The notes below the pieces were generated by a model. It was not told the DNA's origin. It worked only from the letters and a program-made list of their open reading frames with translations, and did not search any database. Below, piece after piece: positions 41,017 through 50,070 of a stretch of 64,000 bases of DNA. The stretch's first letter is position 1; the number at the start of each line of letters is the position of its first letter. This DNA is from Hymenobacter cyanobacteriorum (lineage in GTDB: Bacteria; Bacteroidota; Bacteroidia; Cytophagales; Hymenobacteraceae): contig NZ_JALBGC010000002.1 of NCBI RefSeq assembly GCF_022631375.1, forward strand, positions 310,001 through 374,000, given 5' to 3'. Made by a program: the position numbers and the translations under genes.

Positions 41017-42750
41017 TTGCAGCTTCATATCCGCAATAATCGCCTTGATTTTCTCGTGGCCCAGGCGCTGCGCCAAATCAAAATCCACCACCGATTTCAG
41101 CGGTTGCTTTACGCTGAAATAGAACTTGATTTTGGGCTCGGTGCCGCTGGGGCGGGCCGAAATCTTGCTGCCGTCTTCGGTGAGGAACTGGAGCACGTTG
41201 GAGCTTTCCACGCCTGTTTCAGTGGTGAGGCCGGTGGCTAGGTCGTGGATTTTGCCGGTTTTGTAGTCCCGGATTTCCACCACTTTCAGGCCTGCGATGT
41301 GCTGGGGCGGGTTGGCGCGCAGGGCGGCCATCATCTCCTGAATTTCCTCAGCCCCGCGCTGGCCTTTTTTGGTGAGGGAAATCAAATCCTCCACGTAAAG
41401 GCCGTACTGGGCGTACATCTCCACCATTTCCTGGTAGAGGGTGCGGCCCCGGTCTTTAGCCACGGCGGCCATTTCGGCCACCAGCGCGCAGGCCGAGATG
41501 GCGTCCTTGTCGCGCACAAAATCGCCGATGAGGAAGCCGTAGCTTTCCTCGCCGCCGCCGATGTATTTTTCTTGTCCTTCGAGGTCGCGGATGAGGCCGG
41601 CGATGTACTTGAAGCCGGTGAGTGTACGGTAGCTCTTCACCTGGTAGTGGCGGGCAATGTCGCCGAGGATTTCGCTGGTCACGATGGTGTACACGATGAA
41701 ATCCTGCGGAGTGCTTTGGCCGGCACGGTGGCGGGCCGATAGCAGGTAGTTGGTGAGCACGGCGGCCGTCTGGTTACCGTTGAGCAGCACCCATTCGCCC
41801 TGGTCGTTTTTCACGCCCACGCCCACGCGGTCGGCGTCGGGGTCGGTGGCGAGTACGATGTCGGCGTTGGTGGCTTTGGCCTGGTCGAGAGCCAGCTGCA
41901 TGGCGCTTTTCTCCTCGGGGTTGGGCGACTGCACGGTGGGAAAGTTGCCGTCGGGCGTGGCCTGGGCCTGCACCACGTTCACGTTGGTGAAGCCGAACTC
42001 GCGCAGCAGGCCCGGCACCAGCGTGATGCCCGAGCCGTGGATGGGCGTGTACACGATGTTCAAATCGTGCTGGCGCTGAATGGCGGCGGGGTCGATGCTG
42101 AGCTTTTTGGCGGCAGCGAAATACTTCGTGTCAACATCCGCCCCGATTTTGATGATTTTCGACGGGTCGGCTTCAAACTTCACCTCGCTGGGGCTGGTGA
42201 TTTTGTTGACTTCGATGATGATGTTGGCATCGTGCGGGGCCACTACCTGCGAGCCGTCGTTCCAGTACACCTTGTAGCCGTTGTACTCCTTGGGGTTGTG
42301 CGAGGCGGTAATCACGCAGCCGCTCTGGCAGCCCAGCTCGCGGATGGCAAACGACAGCTCGGGCGTGGGCCGCAGGCTTTCGAACAGGTAAACGGTGATG
42401 CCGTTAGCCGAGAAAATGCCGGCTGCTATTTCGGCAAACTCCGTGCTGTTGTTGCGCGAGTCGTGGGCAATGGCCACTTTAATTTCCTGGTTGGGAAAGC
42501 TCTGCAACAGGTAGTTGCACAAGCCCTGGGTGGCCATGCCCAGCGTATAGCGGTTCATGCGGTTGCTGCCCGGCCCCATGATGCCGCGCAGGCCGCCGGT
42601 ACCAAACTCCAGGGTGCGGTAGAAGGCGTCGGTGAGGGAATCTTCCTGGCCGCCGGCCTGCATATCGCGGATGGCCTGCTGGGTCTGGGCATCGTAGGCC
42701 GGCGTGAGCCAGGAATCGATGTTGCGCTGAATTTCGGGAGTAATGGGCAT
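41014..42750 (-). CDS. Phospho-sugar mutase (phosphoglucomutase/phosphomannomutase)
   Basis: 578 residues of the alpha-D-phosphohexomutase superfamily, the PgcA-like length typical of Bacteroidota. 'GTGGLRGIMGPGSNRMN' near residue 50, catalytic phosphoserine loop 'VITASHNPKEYNGYKVY' (about 150), metal loop 'LATDPDADRVG' (about 310), sugar loop 'YIGGGEESYGFL' and phosphate loop 'SARPSGTEPKIKFY'. It interconverts hexose-1- and 6-phosphates for glycogen and envelope sugars. The TAG stop is the terminal TAG of the family-D inverted repeat. A TTCCTTTG (42795-42802, minus strand) may be its -7 box. Confidence 0.95.
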   Translation of the reverse strand: MPITPEIQRNIDSWLTPAYDAQTQQAIRDMQAGGQEDSLTDAFYRTLEFGTGGLRGIMGPGSNRMNRYTLGMATQGLCNYLLQSFPNQEIKVAIAHDSRNNSTEFAEIAAGIFSANGITVYLFESLRPTPELSFAIRELGCQSGCVITASHNPKEYNGYKVYWNDGSQVVAPHDANIIIEVNKITSPSEVKFEADPSKIIKIGADVDTKYFAAAKKLSIDPAAIQRQHDLNIVYTPIHGSGITLVPGLLREFGFTNVNVVQAQATPDGNFPTVQSPNPEEKSAMQLALDQAKATNADIVLATDPDADRVGVGVKNDQGEWVLLNGNQTAAVLTNYLLSARHRAGQSTPQDFIVYTIVTSEILGDIARHYQVKSYRTLTGFKYIAGLIRDLEGQEKYIGGGEESYGFLIGDFVRDKDAISACALVAEMAAVAKDRGRTLYQEMVEMYAQYGLYVEDLISLTKKGQRGAEEIQEMMAALRANPPQHIAGLKVVEIRDYKTGKIHDLATGLTTETGVESSNVLQFLTEDGSKISARPSGTEPKIKFYFSVKQPLKSVVDFDLAQRLGHEKIKAIIADMKLQ

Positions 42751-42848
42751 GAGCGGAGGCGGAGGTTAAGGTGCGGTCAGAAGCGAAACGGCCGCAAAGG
42801 AAAGAGGTTGGCCGGAAAGTTCGGGAAGAGAGTCGGTGAATACTCATT

Positions 42849-42937
42849 CTGTCATCCTGAGCGCAGCGAAGGACCTTATCACGCAAGCACAAGTCGTTTC
42901 AATGTGAGAAGGTCCTTCGCTGCGCTCAGGATGACAG
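42849..42937. repeat. Family-A palindromic element, copy 4
   Basis: Arms 42849-42882 and 42904-42937 (CTGTCATCCTGAGCGCAGCG then AAGGACCTTATCAC) with one or two mismatches and a 21-bp spacer, between two minus-strand genes. Confidence 0.88.
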
Positions 42938-42950
42938 GTGGCCCACTGTT

Positions 42951-43862
42951 TCACCGCACCAACCAGCGTCGTAAATCCAGTCGGTACAGGCGCTGCTTTA
43001 CCAACGCAATGTGCTTCACCAGTCGCTCGTTCGAAATAAACACCCGCGCCGGACCCACAAAGCACAGCCCCTCTACCTGCCCGATGCGCAGCGCCCCCGG
43101 CAGCCGCAACCGCCGCGCCCGACCCGCCAGATAATTATTACCCTCGAAATCGGTGAGCACCCACAGGAACACGCGGCCGGTTTTGGTGTAGCCCAGCAGC
43201 GCCGCCGTGCGCCCGTCGGGGCTGAGCGACGCGGCTGTGACCAGCCCTTGTGCATCCAGCATTTCGTGCGGGCGGGCTACGTAGCGGCCGGGCTGGGTGG
43301 GCAGCGTGTAGTGGCGCGTGTGCCCGTCGGCCCAGCGCTTCGAGAACAGGTGCAGCGAGTCGTGGGCCACGAAAAAGGCTTCGCAGTCGAAGTTGTGGCG
43401 GTAAGTGCCGGGCTCAAAATCCGTTTGCTCAGGGTAGGCAAAAGCAATTTCCTCAGCCGTGGCCGTGGTATCGGTGGGGGTCGGGCGGGGCAGGCGCAGC
43501 ACGCGCAAATTGCGCCGCCGGCCGGCGTTGTTGCCGAAGTCGCCGATGTAGAAGTAGCGGCTGTCGGCGGCCAGTTCTTCCCAGTCGGTATTCGGGAAGT
43601 TCACAATGCGCACCCGTTGCACCACGCGCCCGCTGGCGGTATCAACCCGGAAAATGGCGGGCGGGTTGTCGCCGTCGTTCAGCGTCCAGAGTGCGCCGTT
43701 GGTATAGAGCAGGGCCGAGGTTTCGGGCACGGCCGCATCAAGCCGGGCTTGGCGTTTGGGGTGGGCGCGAGTGGGTTTGGCCGGCTCCACGCGCTGGGCG
43801 CGGGCGGACGGCGCGGCGGTGAGCAGCAGCAGAAGCCCAAGCAGCAACGAGATTCTGAGCAT
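42951..43862 (-). CDS. Exported propeller-like protein, unknown function
   Basis: 303 residues from the ATG at 43862. Signal peptide (MLRISLLLGLLLLLTAAPSA). The rest reads as short beta strands with repeating blade-like motifs: 'ETSALLYTNGALWTLNDGDN', 'DWEELAADSRYFYIGDFGNN', 'DCEAFFVAHDSLHLFSKRW' and 'QVEGLCFVGPARVFISNER', suggesting a beta-propeller of the SdiA-regulated/DUF839-like type. No catalytic motif is visible. It is flanked by palindromes on both sides (42849-42937 and 43895-44009). Confidence 0.7.
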   Translation of the reverse strand: MLRISLLLGLLLLLTAAPSARAQRVEPAKPTRAHPKRQARLDAAVPETSALLYTNGALWTLNDGDNPPAIFRVDTASGRVVQRVRIVNFPNTDWEELAADSRYFYIGDFGNNAGRRRNLRVLRLPRPTPTDTTATAEEIAFAYPEQTDFEPGTYRHNFDCEAFFVAHDSLHLFSKRWADGHTRHYTLPTQPGRYVARPHEMLDAQGLVTAASLSPDGRTAALLGYTKTGRVFLWVLTDFEGNNYLAGRARRLRLPGALRIGQVEGLCFVGPARVFISNERLVKHIALVKQRLYRLDLRRWLVR

Positions 43863-43894
43863 CGAAATAAAAGAAACAGGAGTCGATAGAAAAA

Positions 43895-44009
43895 AGAACG
43901 TCATGCTGAGCGTAGTCGAAGCATCTCGCGTGGAGCAGTAACTCAATCGGTGAAAAAGAGAATTACTACCACACGCGAGATGCTTCGACTACGCTCAGCA
44001 TGACGTTCT
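43895..44009. repeat. Family-B palindromic element, copy 3
   Basis: Perfect 38-bp arms (AGAACGTCATGCTGAGCGTA then GTCGAAGCATCTCGCGTG) at 43895-43932 and 43972-44009, with a 39-bp spacer. The middle of the arm (CGTAGTCG) differs from other copies, yet the change is matched on the opposite arm. Confidence 0.92.
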
Positions 44010-44042
44010 GTTCAGGCAATGCGCAGTCGAAGCCGCGTCAGC

Positions 44043-45176
44043 CTACAAATTGCCACGCAGCGCCTGCTCGCGCTCGATGCTCTCGAACAGTGCTTTGAAA
44101 TTGCCCTTGCCGAAGCTCTTGGCGCCTTTGCGCTGGATGATTTCGTAGAACACCGTGGGCCGGTCTTCCACGGGCTTGGTGAAAATCTGGAGCAGGTAGC
44201 CTTCCTCGTCGCGGTCGACGAGCAGGTTCAGCGCCTTCAGCGATTCCAGGTCCTCGTCAATCGCGCCGATGCGCTCCAGCAGGTCTTCGTAGTAGGCGCC
44301 AGGCACGCTCAGGAACTCCACGCCGCGGCGGCGCAACTCGGTTACGGTGCTGCGGATGTCGTTGGTGGCGATGGCGATGTGTTGCACGCCGGGCGAGTGG
44401 TAATAGTCGAGATATTCTTCAATCTGCGACTTCTTTTTGCCTTCAGCGGGCTCGTTGATGGGGAATTTCACGTAGCCGTTGCCATTCGAAACCACCTTGC
44501 TCATCAGGGCCGAATACTCGGTCGAAATGTCCTCGTCATCGAAGGTGAGCAGCAATTTGAAGCCCATTACGTCCTCGTAAAACTTCACCCACTGGTTCAT
44601 TTCGCCCCAGCCCACGTTGCCCACGCAGTGGTCGACGTGCAGCAGACCCACCGGCGCGCCCTGCGGCACGAGGCTGGTTTTGGCCACGTAGCCGGGCATG
44701 AACGGGCCGGTGTAATTGGTGCGCTCCACGAAGGTGTGGATGCTTTCGCCGTAGGTGTAGATGCCCGACATCGTGACGGAGCCGTGCTCATCCTCAATGG
44801 TGTAGGGCTCAAAGGCCGACTTGGCGCCGCGTTTGGTGGTTTCTTCCCACGATTTGCGGGCATCGTCAACCCACAGGGCCATCACCTTCACACCGTCGCC
44901 GTGATGGGCCACGTGTTTGGTGATTTCCGAGTCGGGCAGGAGGGAGGTGGTGAGCACGAGGCGGATTTTTCCCTGCTGCAATACGTAGCTGGCGCGGTCG
45001 CGCAGGCCGGTTTCGGGGCCGGCGTAGGCCACCAGCTCGTAGCCGAAGGCGGCCTGGTAGTAGTAGGCCGACTGTTTGGCGTTGCCGACGTAGAATTCGA
45101 CAAAGTCGGTGCCTTTGAGGGGGAGGAAGTCCTGGGCGGGCTGGGCCAGCACTTCGGGCGAGGTCATGGTTTGCAT
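44043..45176 (-). CDS. hppD: 4-hydroxyphenylpyruvate dioxygenase
   Basis: Fe(II) enzyme converting 4-hydroxyphenylpyruvate to homogentisate in tyrosine breakdown. 377 residues from the ATG at 45176 (a second ATG at 45167 is possible). Two VOC domains; iron ligands are the His in 'LLHVDHCVGNV', the His in 'SPGVQHIAIATND' and the Glu in 'TVFYEIIQRKG'. The C-terminal 'GAKSFGKGNFKALFESIERE' is the conserved active-site lid. No homogentisate dioxygenase is present in the window. Confidence 0.96.
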   Translation of the reverse strand: MQTMTSPEVLAQPAQDFLPLKGTDFVEFYVGNAKQSAYYYQAAFGYELVAYAGPETGLRDRASYVLQQGKIRLVLTTSLLPDSEITKHVAHHGDGVKVMALWVDDARKSWEETTKRGAKSAFEPYTIEDEHGSVTMSGIYTYGESIHTFVERTNYTGPFMPGYVAKTSLVPQGAPVGLLHVDHCVGNVGWGEMNQWVKFYEDVMGFKLLLTFDDEDISTEYSALMSKVVSNGNGYVKFPINEPAEGKKKSQIEEYLDYYHSPGVQHIAIATNDIRSTVTELRRRGVEFLSVPGAYYEDLLERIGAIDEDLESLKALNLLVDRDEEGYLLQIFTKPVEDRPTVFYEIIQRKGAKSFGKGNFKALFESIEREQALRGNL

Positions 45177-45345
45177 AAGCGTCAGTAAGAAGGAGCTAAG
45201 GGGTGGGAGTTGTGGCGGTAAAAATACGGGCGCGGGCCGGTTTGGGCTGGCATCGGGCGGCTGGCCGGGCCCGTTCGTTTCTGAAACGGCGGGTAATTGG
45301 CAAATCATTCCCATTTTTGTAGCCAATCATCTGCCTTAGCGCCCC

Positions 45346-45732
45346 ATGAATACCGAAGAACTGAACCGCGCCCTCGTGGCCCTGATTGAAAAAAAGGCCG
45401 AGCTGCACACCCTCAAGTACGACGACGCCCGCTACGACGACGTGGAAGAGGCCCTGCACGACCTCGAAGACGACTTCAACGACGAGTACGGCGACTTCCT
45501 CGAAACCGCGCTCGACAAAGTGCACACCGACCTGAAATCGGATACCGACGTGCTGCTGCCCACCGCCTACCTGCCCAGCACGCCCGGCTCCACGCCTTCG
45601 CCCAAGGAAGGCGTGTGGGTTGATTCGGAAAAATATCCCGGCAAAGAAGCCCGCATCACGCTCATTCCCAATCCCGTCCGCATCATGCTCACGGTAGGTA
45701 AGCAGGTACAGCAGGAGCTCTGGAAAGCGTAA
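45346..45732 (+). CDS. Conserved small acidic protein, unknown function
   Basis: 128 residues. The N-terminal 60 are acidic and helical ('EEALHDLEDDFNDEYGDFLE'), and the C-terminal half is beta-like with 'ITLIPNPVRIMLTVG'. No domain recognised; I believe similar proteins are common in Cytophagales, which is recollection only. ATG at 45346. The TAA stop abuts the left arm of a family-C palindrome whose right arm encodes the start of the next gene. Confidence 0.75.
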   Translation: MNTEELNRALVALIEKKAELHTLKYDDARYDDVEEALHDLEDDFNDEYGDFLETALDKVHTDLKSDTDVLLPTAYLPSTPGSTPSPKEGVWVDSEKYPGKEARITLIPNPVRIMLTVGKQVQQELWKA

Positions 45733-45828
45733 GGAAAGGTTGAGTTTTGAGGGTTGAATGTTGAGTTTGCACTGAAACCAAATCGCATGAATAACTCAAC
45801 ATTCAGCCCTCAAAACTCAAAATTCCTT
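45731..45828. repeat. Family-C palindromic element, copy 2 (overlaps gene ends)
   Basis: Arms 45731-45767 and 45793-45828 share TGAGTTTTGAGGGTTGAATG and its complement. The left arm begins at the stop codon of the upstream gene; the right arm lies in the 5' coding part of the DUF952 gene. Confidence 0.9.
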
Positions 45829-46182
45829 TACCGCCTCGCCGAGCCCGCCGACTGGCAGCACGCCCAGCAAACCGGCTTTTTCGCCAGCGCCGACCTCGCG
45901 GCCGAGGGATTCATCCATTCCTCCGAAGTACACCAGATTCTCGAAACGGCCCGCCGGTACTATGCCAGGCGGGCCGATTTGGTTTTGCTGGAATGGGACG
46001 AGGCCGCACTGGCTGCCGCCGGCGTGCGCGTGGAGCGCGAGTGGGTACCCAGTCGTGAGCAGCATTTCGCGCACGTGTTCGGGCCGGTACCGCTGGCGGC
46101 GGTGCGCCGCGTGTGGCCGTTTGGGATGGATGCGGCAGGGGAATTTCAGTTGCCGCCGGAGTTGCGGGATGGGGCGGGATAA
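45787..46182 (+). CDS. DUF952 domain protein
   Basis: 131 residues. From residue 14 it follows DUF952: 'FLYRLAEPADWQHAQQTGFF', 'AEGFIHSSEVHQILETARRY', 'LVLLEWDEAAL' and 'FAHVFGPVPLAAVRRVWPF'. The family is small, cytoplasmic and of unknown function. The first 13 residues (MNNSTFSPQNSKF) come from the right arm of the family-C palindrome, so the native start appears to have been replaced by repeat-derived sequence; ATG at 45787. Confidence 0.85.
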   Translation: MNNSTFSPQNSKFLYRLAEPADWQHAQQTGFFASADLAAEGFIHSSEVHQILETARRYYARRADLVLLEWDEAALAAAGVRVEREWVPSREQHFAHVFGPVPLAAVRRVWPFGMDAAGEFQLPPELRDGAG

Positions 46183-46269
46183 CGCCATTTTGGTGAGTTC
46201 GGATATTATCTGATGAGCCGGGTTTTGGCAACAAGCAGCTGCGGGTATATATATACACAATCGTTTGTG

Positions 46270-46277
46270 TAAGTTTG
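46270..46277 (+). promoter_or_regulatory. Possible -7 box for the GH39 gene
   Basis: TAAGTTTG matches TAnnTTTG, 55 bp before the ATG at 46333, just after a TATATATATA stretch. No TTG lies at the usual distance. Confidence 0.45.
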
Positions 46278-46332
46278 CCTTTAATCAAGCCAACGTCTGA
46301 AATCAGGCCGTTGTTGGCGGCAAGCCCATTCG

Positions 46333-48045
46333 ATGAACATTAAGATTTTCCCGTTTTCGCTTCTGCAAGGGCTGCTGCTGACTCCGCTGGCGTTCAATGC
46401 CACAGCCCAAGGGACGCCAGTATCCGCGCCGGCAGCGCTGACTGTGGATTTGGCTAAGCCCACCAAGCCGATGCAGCCGCTGTGGGCTTATTTTGGGTAC
46501 GACGAGCCCAACTACACGTACATGACCGACGGCCCGAAGCTCCTGAGCGAGCTGGCGGCCTTATGCCCGGTGCCGGTGTACGTGCGGGCCCACAACCTGC
46601 TGACGACCGGCGACGGCACAGCCGCTTTGAAATGGGGCTCGACCAACATGTACACCGAGGACAAAAAGGGCCGCCCGGTGTATGACTGGACGATTGCCGA
46701 CCGCATTTTCGACACCTACGTGAGCCGGGGGATGAAGCCGATTGCGCAGTTCAGCTTCATGCCCGAAGCCCTCTCGACGCACCCCGCGCCTTACCGCCAC
46801 CACTGGGCGCCCGGCCGGCCCTACGACGAGATTTACACGGGCTGGGCCTACCCGCCCAACGACTACAACAAGTGGGGCGAGCTGGCCTACCAGTGGGTGA
46901 AGCATTGCGTGGCCCGCTACGGCGAGGCCGAAGTGAAAACCTGGCGCTGGGAACTCTGGAACGAGCCCAACATCGGCTACTGGCAGGGCACACCCGAGGA
47001 ATACAACAAGCTCTACGACTACACCGAAGCGGCCGTGCACCGCGCCCTGCCCGCCGCCATGCTGGGCGGCCCCGAAACCACCGGCCCGCGCTGGAATAAG
47101 GCCGCCGACTACCTGCGCGGCTTTTTGCAGCACTGCGTGAGCGGCACCAACTACGTGACCGGCAAAACCGGCACCCGGCTCGACTACATTTCCTTCCACG
47201 CCAAGGGCGCGCCCAAAGTGGTAGACGGCCACGTGCGCATGAACATGGGCGTGCAGCTCGAAGACGTGGCCGAGGGCTTCAAAATCGTGGCCTCGTTCCC
47301 CACGCTGCGGCAGCTGCCCATCATTCTGGGCGAAAACGACCCCGAGGGCTGCGCCGCCTGCGGCGTGCAAACCAACCCCGAAAACGCCTACCGCAACGGC
47401 ACGATGTACTCGAGCTACACGGCCGCCTCCTACGCCCGCCTCTACGAGCTGGCCGACCAGTACCAGGTGAACCTGGAAGGCGCCGTGAGCTGGTCGTTCG
47501 AGTTTGAAAACCAGCCCTGGTTTGCCGGATTCCGCGATTTGGCTACCCACGGCGTCGACAAGCCGGTGCTGAACGTGTTTCGGATGCTGGGAATGATGAG
47601 CGGGCAGCGTGTGCCCGTCGTCAACCCCACGGCCCTGACGCTGCCCGACATTTTCGGGCAGGCCCAAACCCAGCGGGCCGATGTGGGCGGCCTGGCCACG
47701 GTAGCCCCCGGCGGCCGCTCGGCCACCGTGCTGGTCTGGAACTACCACAACGATGACCTGCCCGCCGCCCCCGCCGACGTGGCCCTCACGCTGCAGGGCA
47801 TCACGGCCCAGCAGGCGCTGTTGCAGCACTACCGCATCGACCAGGAGCACAGCAATTCCTACGCCGCGTGGCTGGCCATGAGCTCGCCGCAGCAGGTATC
47901 GGCGGTCCAGCGCCGCACCCTGGAGCAGGCCGGCCAGCTGGCGCTGCTGACTTCGCCCAGCTGGATAAGCACCAGAAACGGCCAGGCCGTGCTGCATTTT
48001 GCCTTGCCGCGCCAGGGCGTGTCGTTGCTGCGCCTCAGCTGGTAA
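46333..48045 (+). CDS. Secreted GH39-like glycoside hydrolase
   Basis: 570 residues with a signal peptide (LLQGLLLTPLAFNATAQ). TIM-barrel glycosidase of clan A: acid/base Glu in 'WELWNEPNIGYW' (about residue 213) and nucleophile Glu in 'PIILGENDPEGC' (about 337), spaced as in GH39 beta-xylosidases. 'FGYDEPNYTYMTDGPKLLSE' near the N-terminus also fits. The C-terminal 130 residues form a beta domain. There is no type IX tail, so it is likely periplasmic. Substrate probably xylo-oligosaccharide or a related glycoside; no SusC/D genes are nearby. Confidence 0.88.
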   Translation: MNIKIFPFSLLQGLLLTPLAFNATAQGTPVSAPAALTVDLAKPTKPMQPLWAYFGYDEPNYTYMTDGPKLLSELAALCPVPVYVRAHNLLTTGDGTAALKWGSTNMYTEDKKGRPVYDWTIADRIFDTYVSRGMKPIAQFSFMPEALSTHPAPYRHHWAPGRPYDEIYTGWAYPPNDYNKWGELAYQWVKHCVARYGEAEVKTWRWELWNEPNIGYWQGTPEEYNKLYDYTEAAVHRALPAAMLGGPETTGPRWNKAADYLRGFLQHCVSGTNYVTGKTGTRLDYISFHAKGAPKVVDGHVRMNMGVQLEDVAEGFKIVASFPTLRQLPIILGENDPEGCAACGVQTNPENAYRNGTMYSSYTAASYARLYELADQYQVNLEGAVSWSFEFENQPWFAGFRDLATHGVDKPVLNVFRMLGMMSGQRVPVVNPTALTLPDIFGQAQTQRADVGGLATVAPGGRSATVLVWNYHNDDLPAAPADVALTLQGITAQQALLQHYRIDQEHSNSYAAWLAMSSPQQVSAVQRRTLEQAGQLALLTSPSWISTRNGQAVLHFALPRQGVSLLRLSW

Positions 48046-48174
48046 AGCTGGGCATTAGGTAAAATAAGCGGCTGTTGGGTAGATTTAAGCAAGGATTCAG
48101 CGCAGCGGCGTGCAACCCCGGCGCGGCCGGCTACATCTTGCGCCTGAAGCCCTTTCCTCCTAAGCTCTGGTTTT

Positions 48175-49020
48175 ATGCTGCCTCTTTACATCCGCCCCCT
48201 GCTGCTGCTGGCCCTGGCCGGGCTGGCCACCGCCTGCGCCCCCACCTACCAACTGGGCCTGAAGCCCGCCCAGTCCACCAACCTCTTCGTGGAAGGCCGC
48301 GAGCAGGCCCAGGCCTCGGCCGACAGCGTGGAAGTGCGCCTGAGCTTTATTTGCTACGAGGCCAACCGGGTGGTTTTTGAAGCCGAATACCGCAACCCCA
48401 CCCGGCGCGCGCTGGTCGTCGACCCGGCCGCGTTTCAGTACGAAGCCAGCCGCCGGCCCGCGCCCGCCTATGATTTCAAAGGCCGCCGCCCCAAGCCGCT
48501 GCCCGGTACCGAAGTAACGGCCGCCGTGGCCGCCGCCAGCCAGGCCGTGCCGCTGCCGCCACTGCCACCCAAGCCCGTGGCGGCCTTCGACCCCGAGCCT
48601 GAAATAACGATGCTGCGCGCCAATGCCGACAAAGAAGCCGCCAAAGCGGCCCGCATCGACTGGTTTGGCATTGCCCTGAGCGCGGCCAGCCTAGCCACCG
48701 ACGTGGCCAGCATCGGCAAGCGCGAAACCCAGGCGCAGTACCAGAGCCGCGCCAGCATCCGCGACGCGGCCGTTGCCTACAATGTGGTGTCGACCGCCAA
48801 CAAAGTCGAGCACGCCATTGCCGCCGACGTGCTCCAGCAGCGCGCCGCCCAACTGCAGGAATACGCCCTGCGCAAAGTGACGCTGGAACCCGGCCAGCAG
48901 GTGCGTGGCTACCTCTACTTCCCCCGCTACGACGCGGCCGATGCGCTGGTGGTGCGGGCACCCGTGGGCAGCCGCGTGGTGCCGCTGGAATTCGCGCAGG
49001 TGCGCCGGCGCACGCAGTAG
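48175..49020 (+). CDS. Putative lipoprotein, unknown function
   Basis: 281 residues. Lipobox LATAC (Cys about residue 21) after 'RPLLLLALAG'. Mature protein: an N-terminal beta-rich part ('SVEVRLSFICYEANRVVFEA', 'PTRRALVVDPAAFQYE'), a Pro/Ala linker, a helical middle ('ANADKEAAKAARIDWFGIAL') and a final strand-rich part ('VTLEPGQQVRGYLYFPRYDA'). No known domain recognised. ATG at 48175. It has a typical envelope lipoprotein look; function open. Confidence 0.75.
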   Translation: MLPLYIRPLLLLALAGLATACAPTYQLGLKPAQSTNLFVEGREQAQASADSVEVRLSFICYEANRVVFEAEYRNPTRRALVVDPAAFQYEASRRPAPAYDFKGRRPKPLPGTEVTAAVAAASQAVPLPPLPPKPVAAFDPEPEITMLRANADKEAAKAARIDWFGIALSAASLATDVASIGKRETQAQYQSRASIRDAAVAYNVVSTANKVEHAIAADVLQQRAAQLQEYALRKVTLEPGQQVRGYLYFPRYDAADALVVRAPVGSRVVPLEFAQVRRRTQ

Positions 49021-49096
49021 TTACGCGTGAAGCAGCAGGCGCTTTTGCTACGGCAGTGGCTTTTCAGCAACTGCTTTTTGGGGTTACTTTCGAAAC

Positions 49097-49984
49097 ATGA
49101 AAAAGCTGCTGCCGCAAATTGGCTTATTGTTTCTGCTGCTCCTGCCGCTGCTCGGGCGGGCGCAGGAAATTCGGATTAGTGGGCGGGTGGTGGACGCAGC
49201 GACTAAAAAGCCCGTCGAATTTGTTTCAATGAGCTTGCGCAATGCTGGAACCGGTGCGCTTACAGATATAAATGGCAATTTCCAGCTCGTGGGGTTGAAA
49301 CCAATGGAGCAGGATTCAGTAATTGCCATGACGCTGAATTATGAGCGTTTTGCGGTAGCCGTGAGTGCAAATAATTGCCATAATCTGGTGCTGGAATTAA
49401 CTCATCGTAAAATTGATAAATCAAAACCGGCAACGTATGGCTGCTTAGATTGCAGTGGTCCCTATTCGCTAATTTCAGAAAAGGAGCAAATGCACATAAG
49501 CCCTGGTGCGCAATACGCTTTTTTTATTCCCAATGAGAAACGTAAGCAGCTCGGTAAGCTACGGGCCGTTTCATTTTATCTTGGTGAAAATGGCTTGCCG
49601 AGCATACCGTTTCGACTTAGGATTTATAAGGCTGACGGCGCTGGTCATGCGCCGGGAACAGATTTGCTACACGAAATTATTTTCTTTAAAGCTGCTAAAG
49701 ACGGCGAATGGTACACCACGGACCTAAGTGCGCATAATATTGCAGCAGCCAAAGAAGGCTTTTTTATTGCGCTGGACTTTGCGGTTCCAGACACTATTAT
49801 CGCACCTTCAGCGCTAATGGATAACCATACTGCCATCGGCCAGATTATGCGTCCTGATTTTGAATTTAAAAAAAGTATAACGTGGCATTATTTGCCAGAA
49901 AAAGGCTGGGTTTTGGCTCCGCTAGCTAATGGAATGCGCCGCTATAATGCCATGGTAAAGGCGGAAGTCGAGGCTGTCGATTAA
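49097..49984 (+). CDS. Secreted protein with CarboxypepD_reg-like domain
   Basis: 295 residues. Signal peptide (LLFLLLLPLLGRAQ) then a carboxypeptidase-regulatory-like Ig domain, 'ISGRVVDAATKKPVEFVSMS' through 'ALTDINGNFQLVGL' (residues about 25-75). The remaining 200 residues are an uncharacterised beta-rich domain ('AQYAFFIPNEKRKQLGKLRA'). Codon use is visibly more A/T-rich than in neighbouring genes. A TACTTTCG box (49085-49092) sits 4 nt before the ATG, supporting the start. A perfect terminator follows. Confidence 0.8.
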   Translation: MKKLLPQIGLLFLLLLPLLGRAQEIRISGRVVDAATKKPVEFVSMSLRNAGTGALTDINGNFQLVGLKPMEQDSVIAMTLNYERFAVAVSANNCHNLVLELTHRKIDKSKPATYGCLDCSGPYSLISEKEQMHISPGAQYAFFIPNEKRKQLGKLRAVSFYLGENGLPSIPFRLRIYKADGAGHAPGTDLLHEIIFFKAAKDGEWYTTDLSAHNIAAAKEGFFIALDFAVPDTIIAPSALMDNHTAIGQIMRPDFEFKKSITWHYLPEKGWVLAPLANGMRRYNAMVKAEVEAVD

Positions 49985-50007
49985 GGAATACGCGCAGTAA
50001 TAAAAGC

Positions 50008-50044
50008 AAACAGGCCACTGCGATACAATCGCAGTGGCCTGTTT
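50008..50044. terminator. Bidirectional intrinsic terminator
   Basis: Perfect 17-bp stem (AAACAGGCCACTGCGAT, 50008-50024, with 50028-50044) and a 3-nt loop, A-rich before and T-rich after, between convergent genes. Confidence 0.93.
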
Positions 50045-50070
50045 GTTGATAGTAGGCATAGGCAAGTAAC

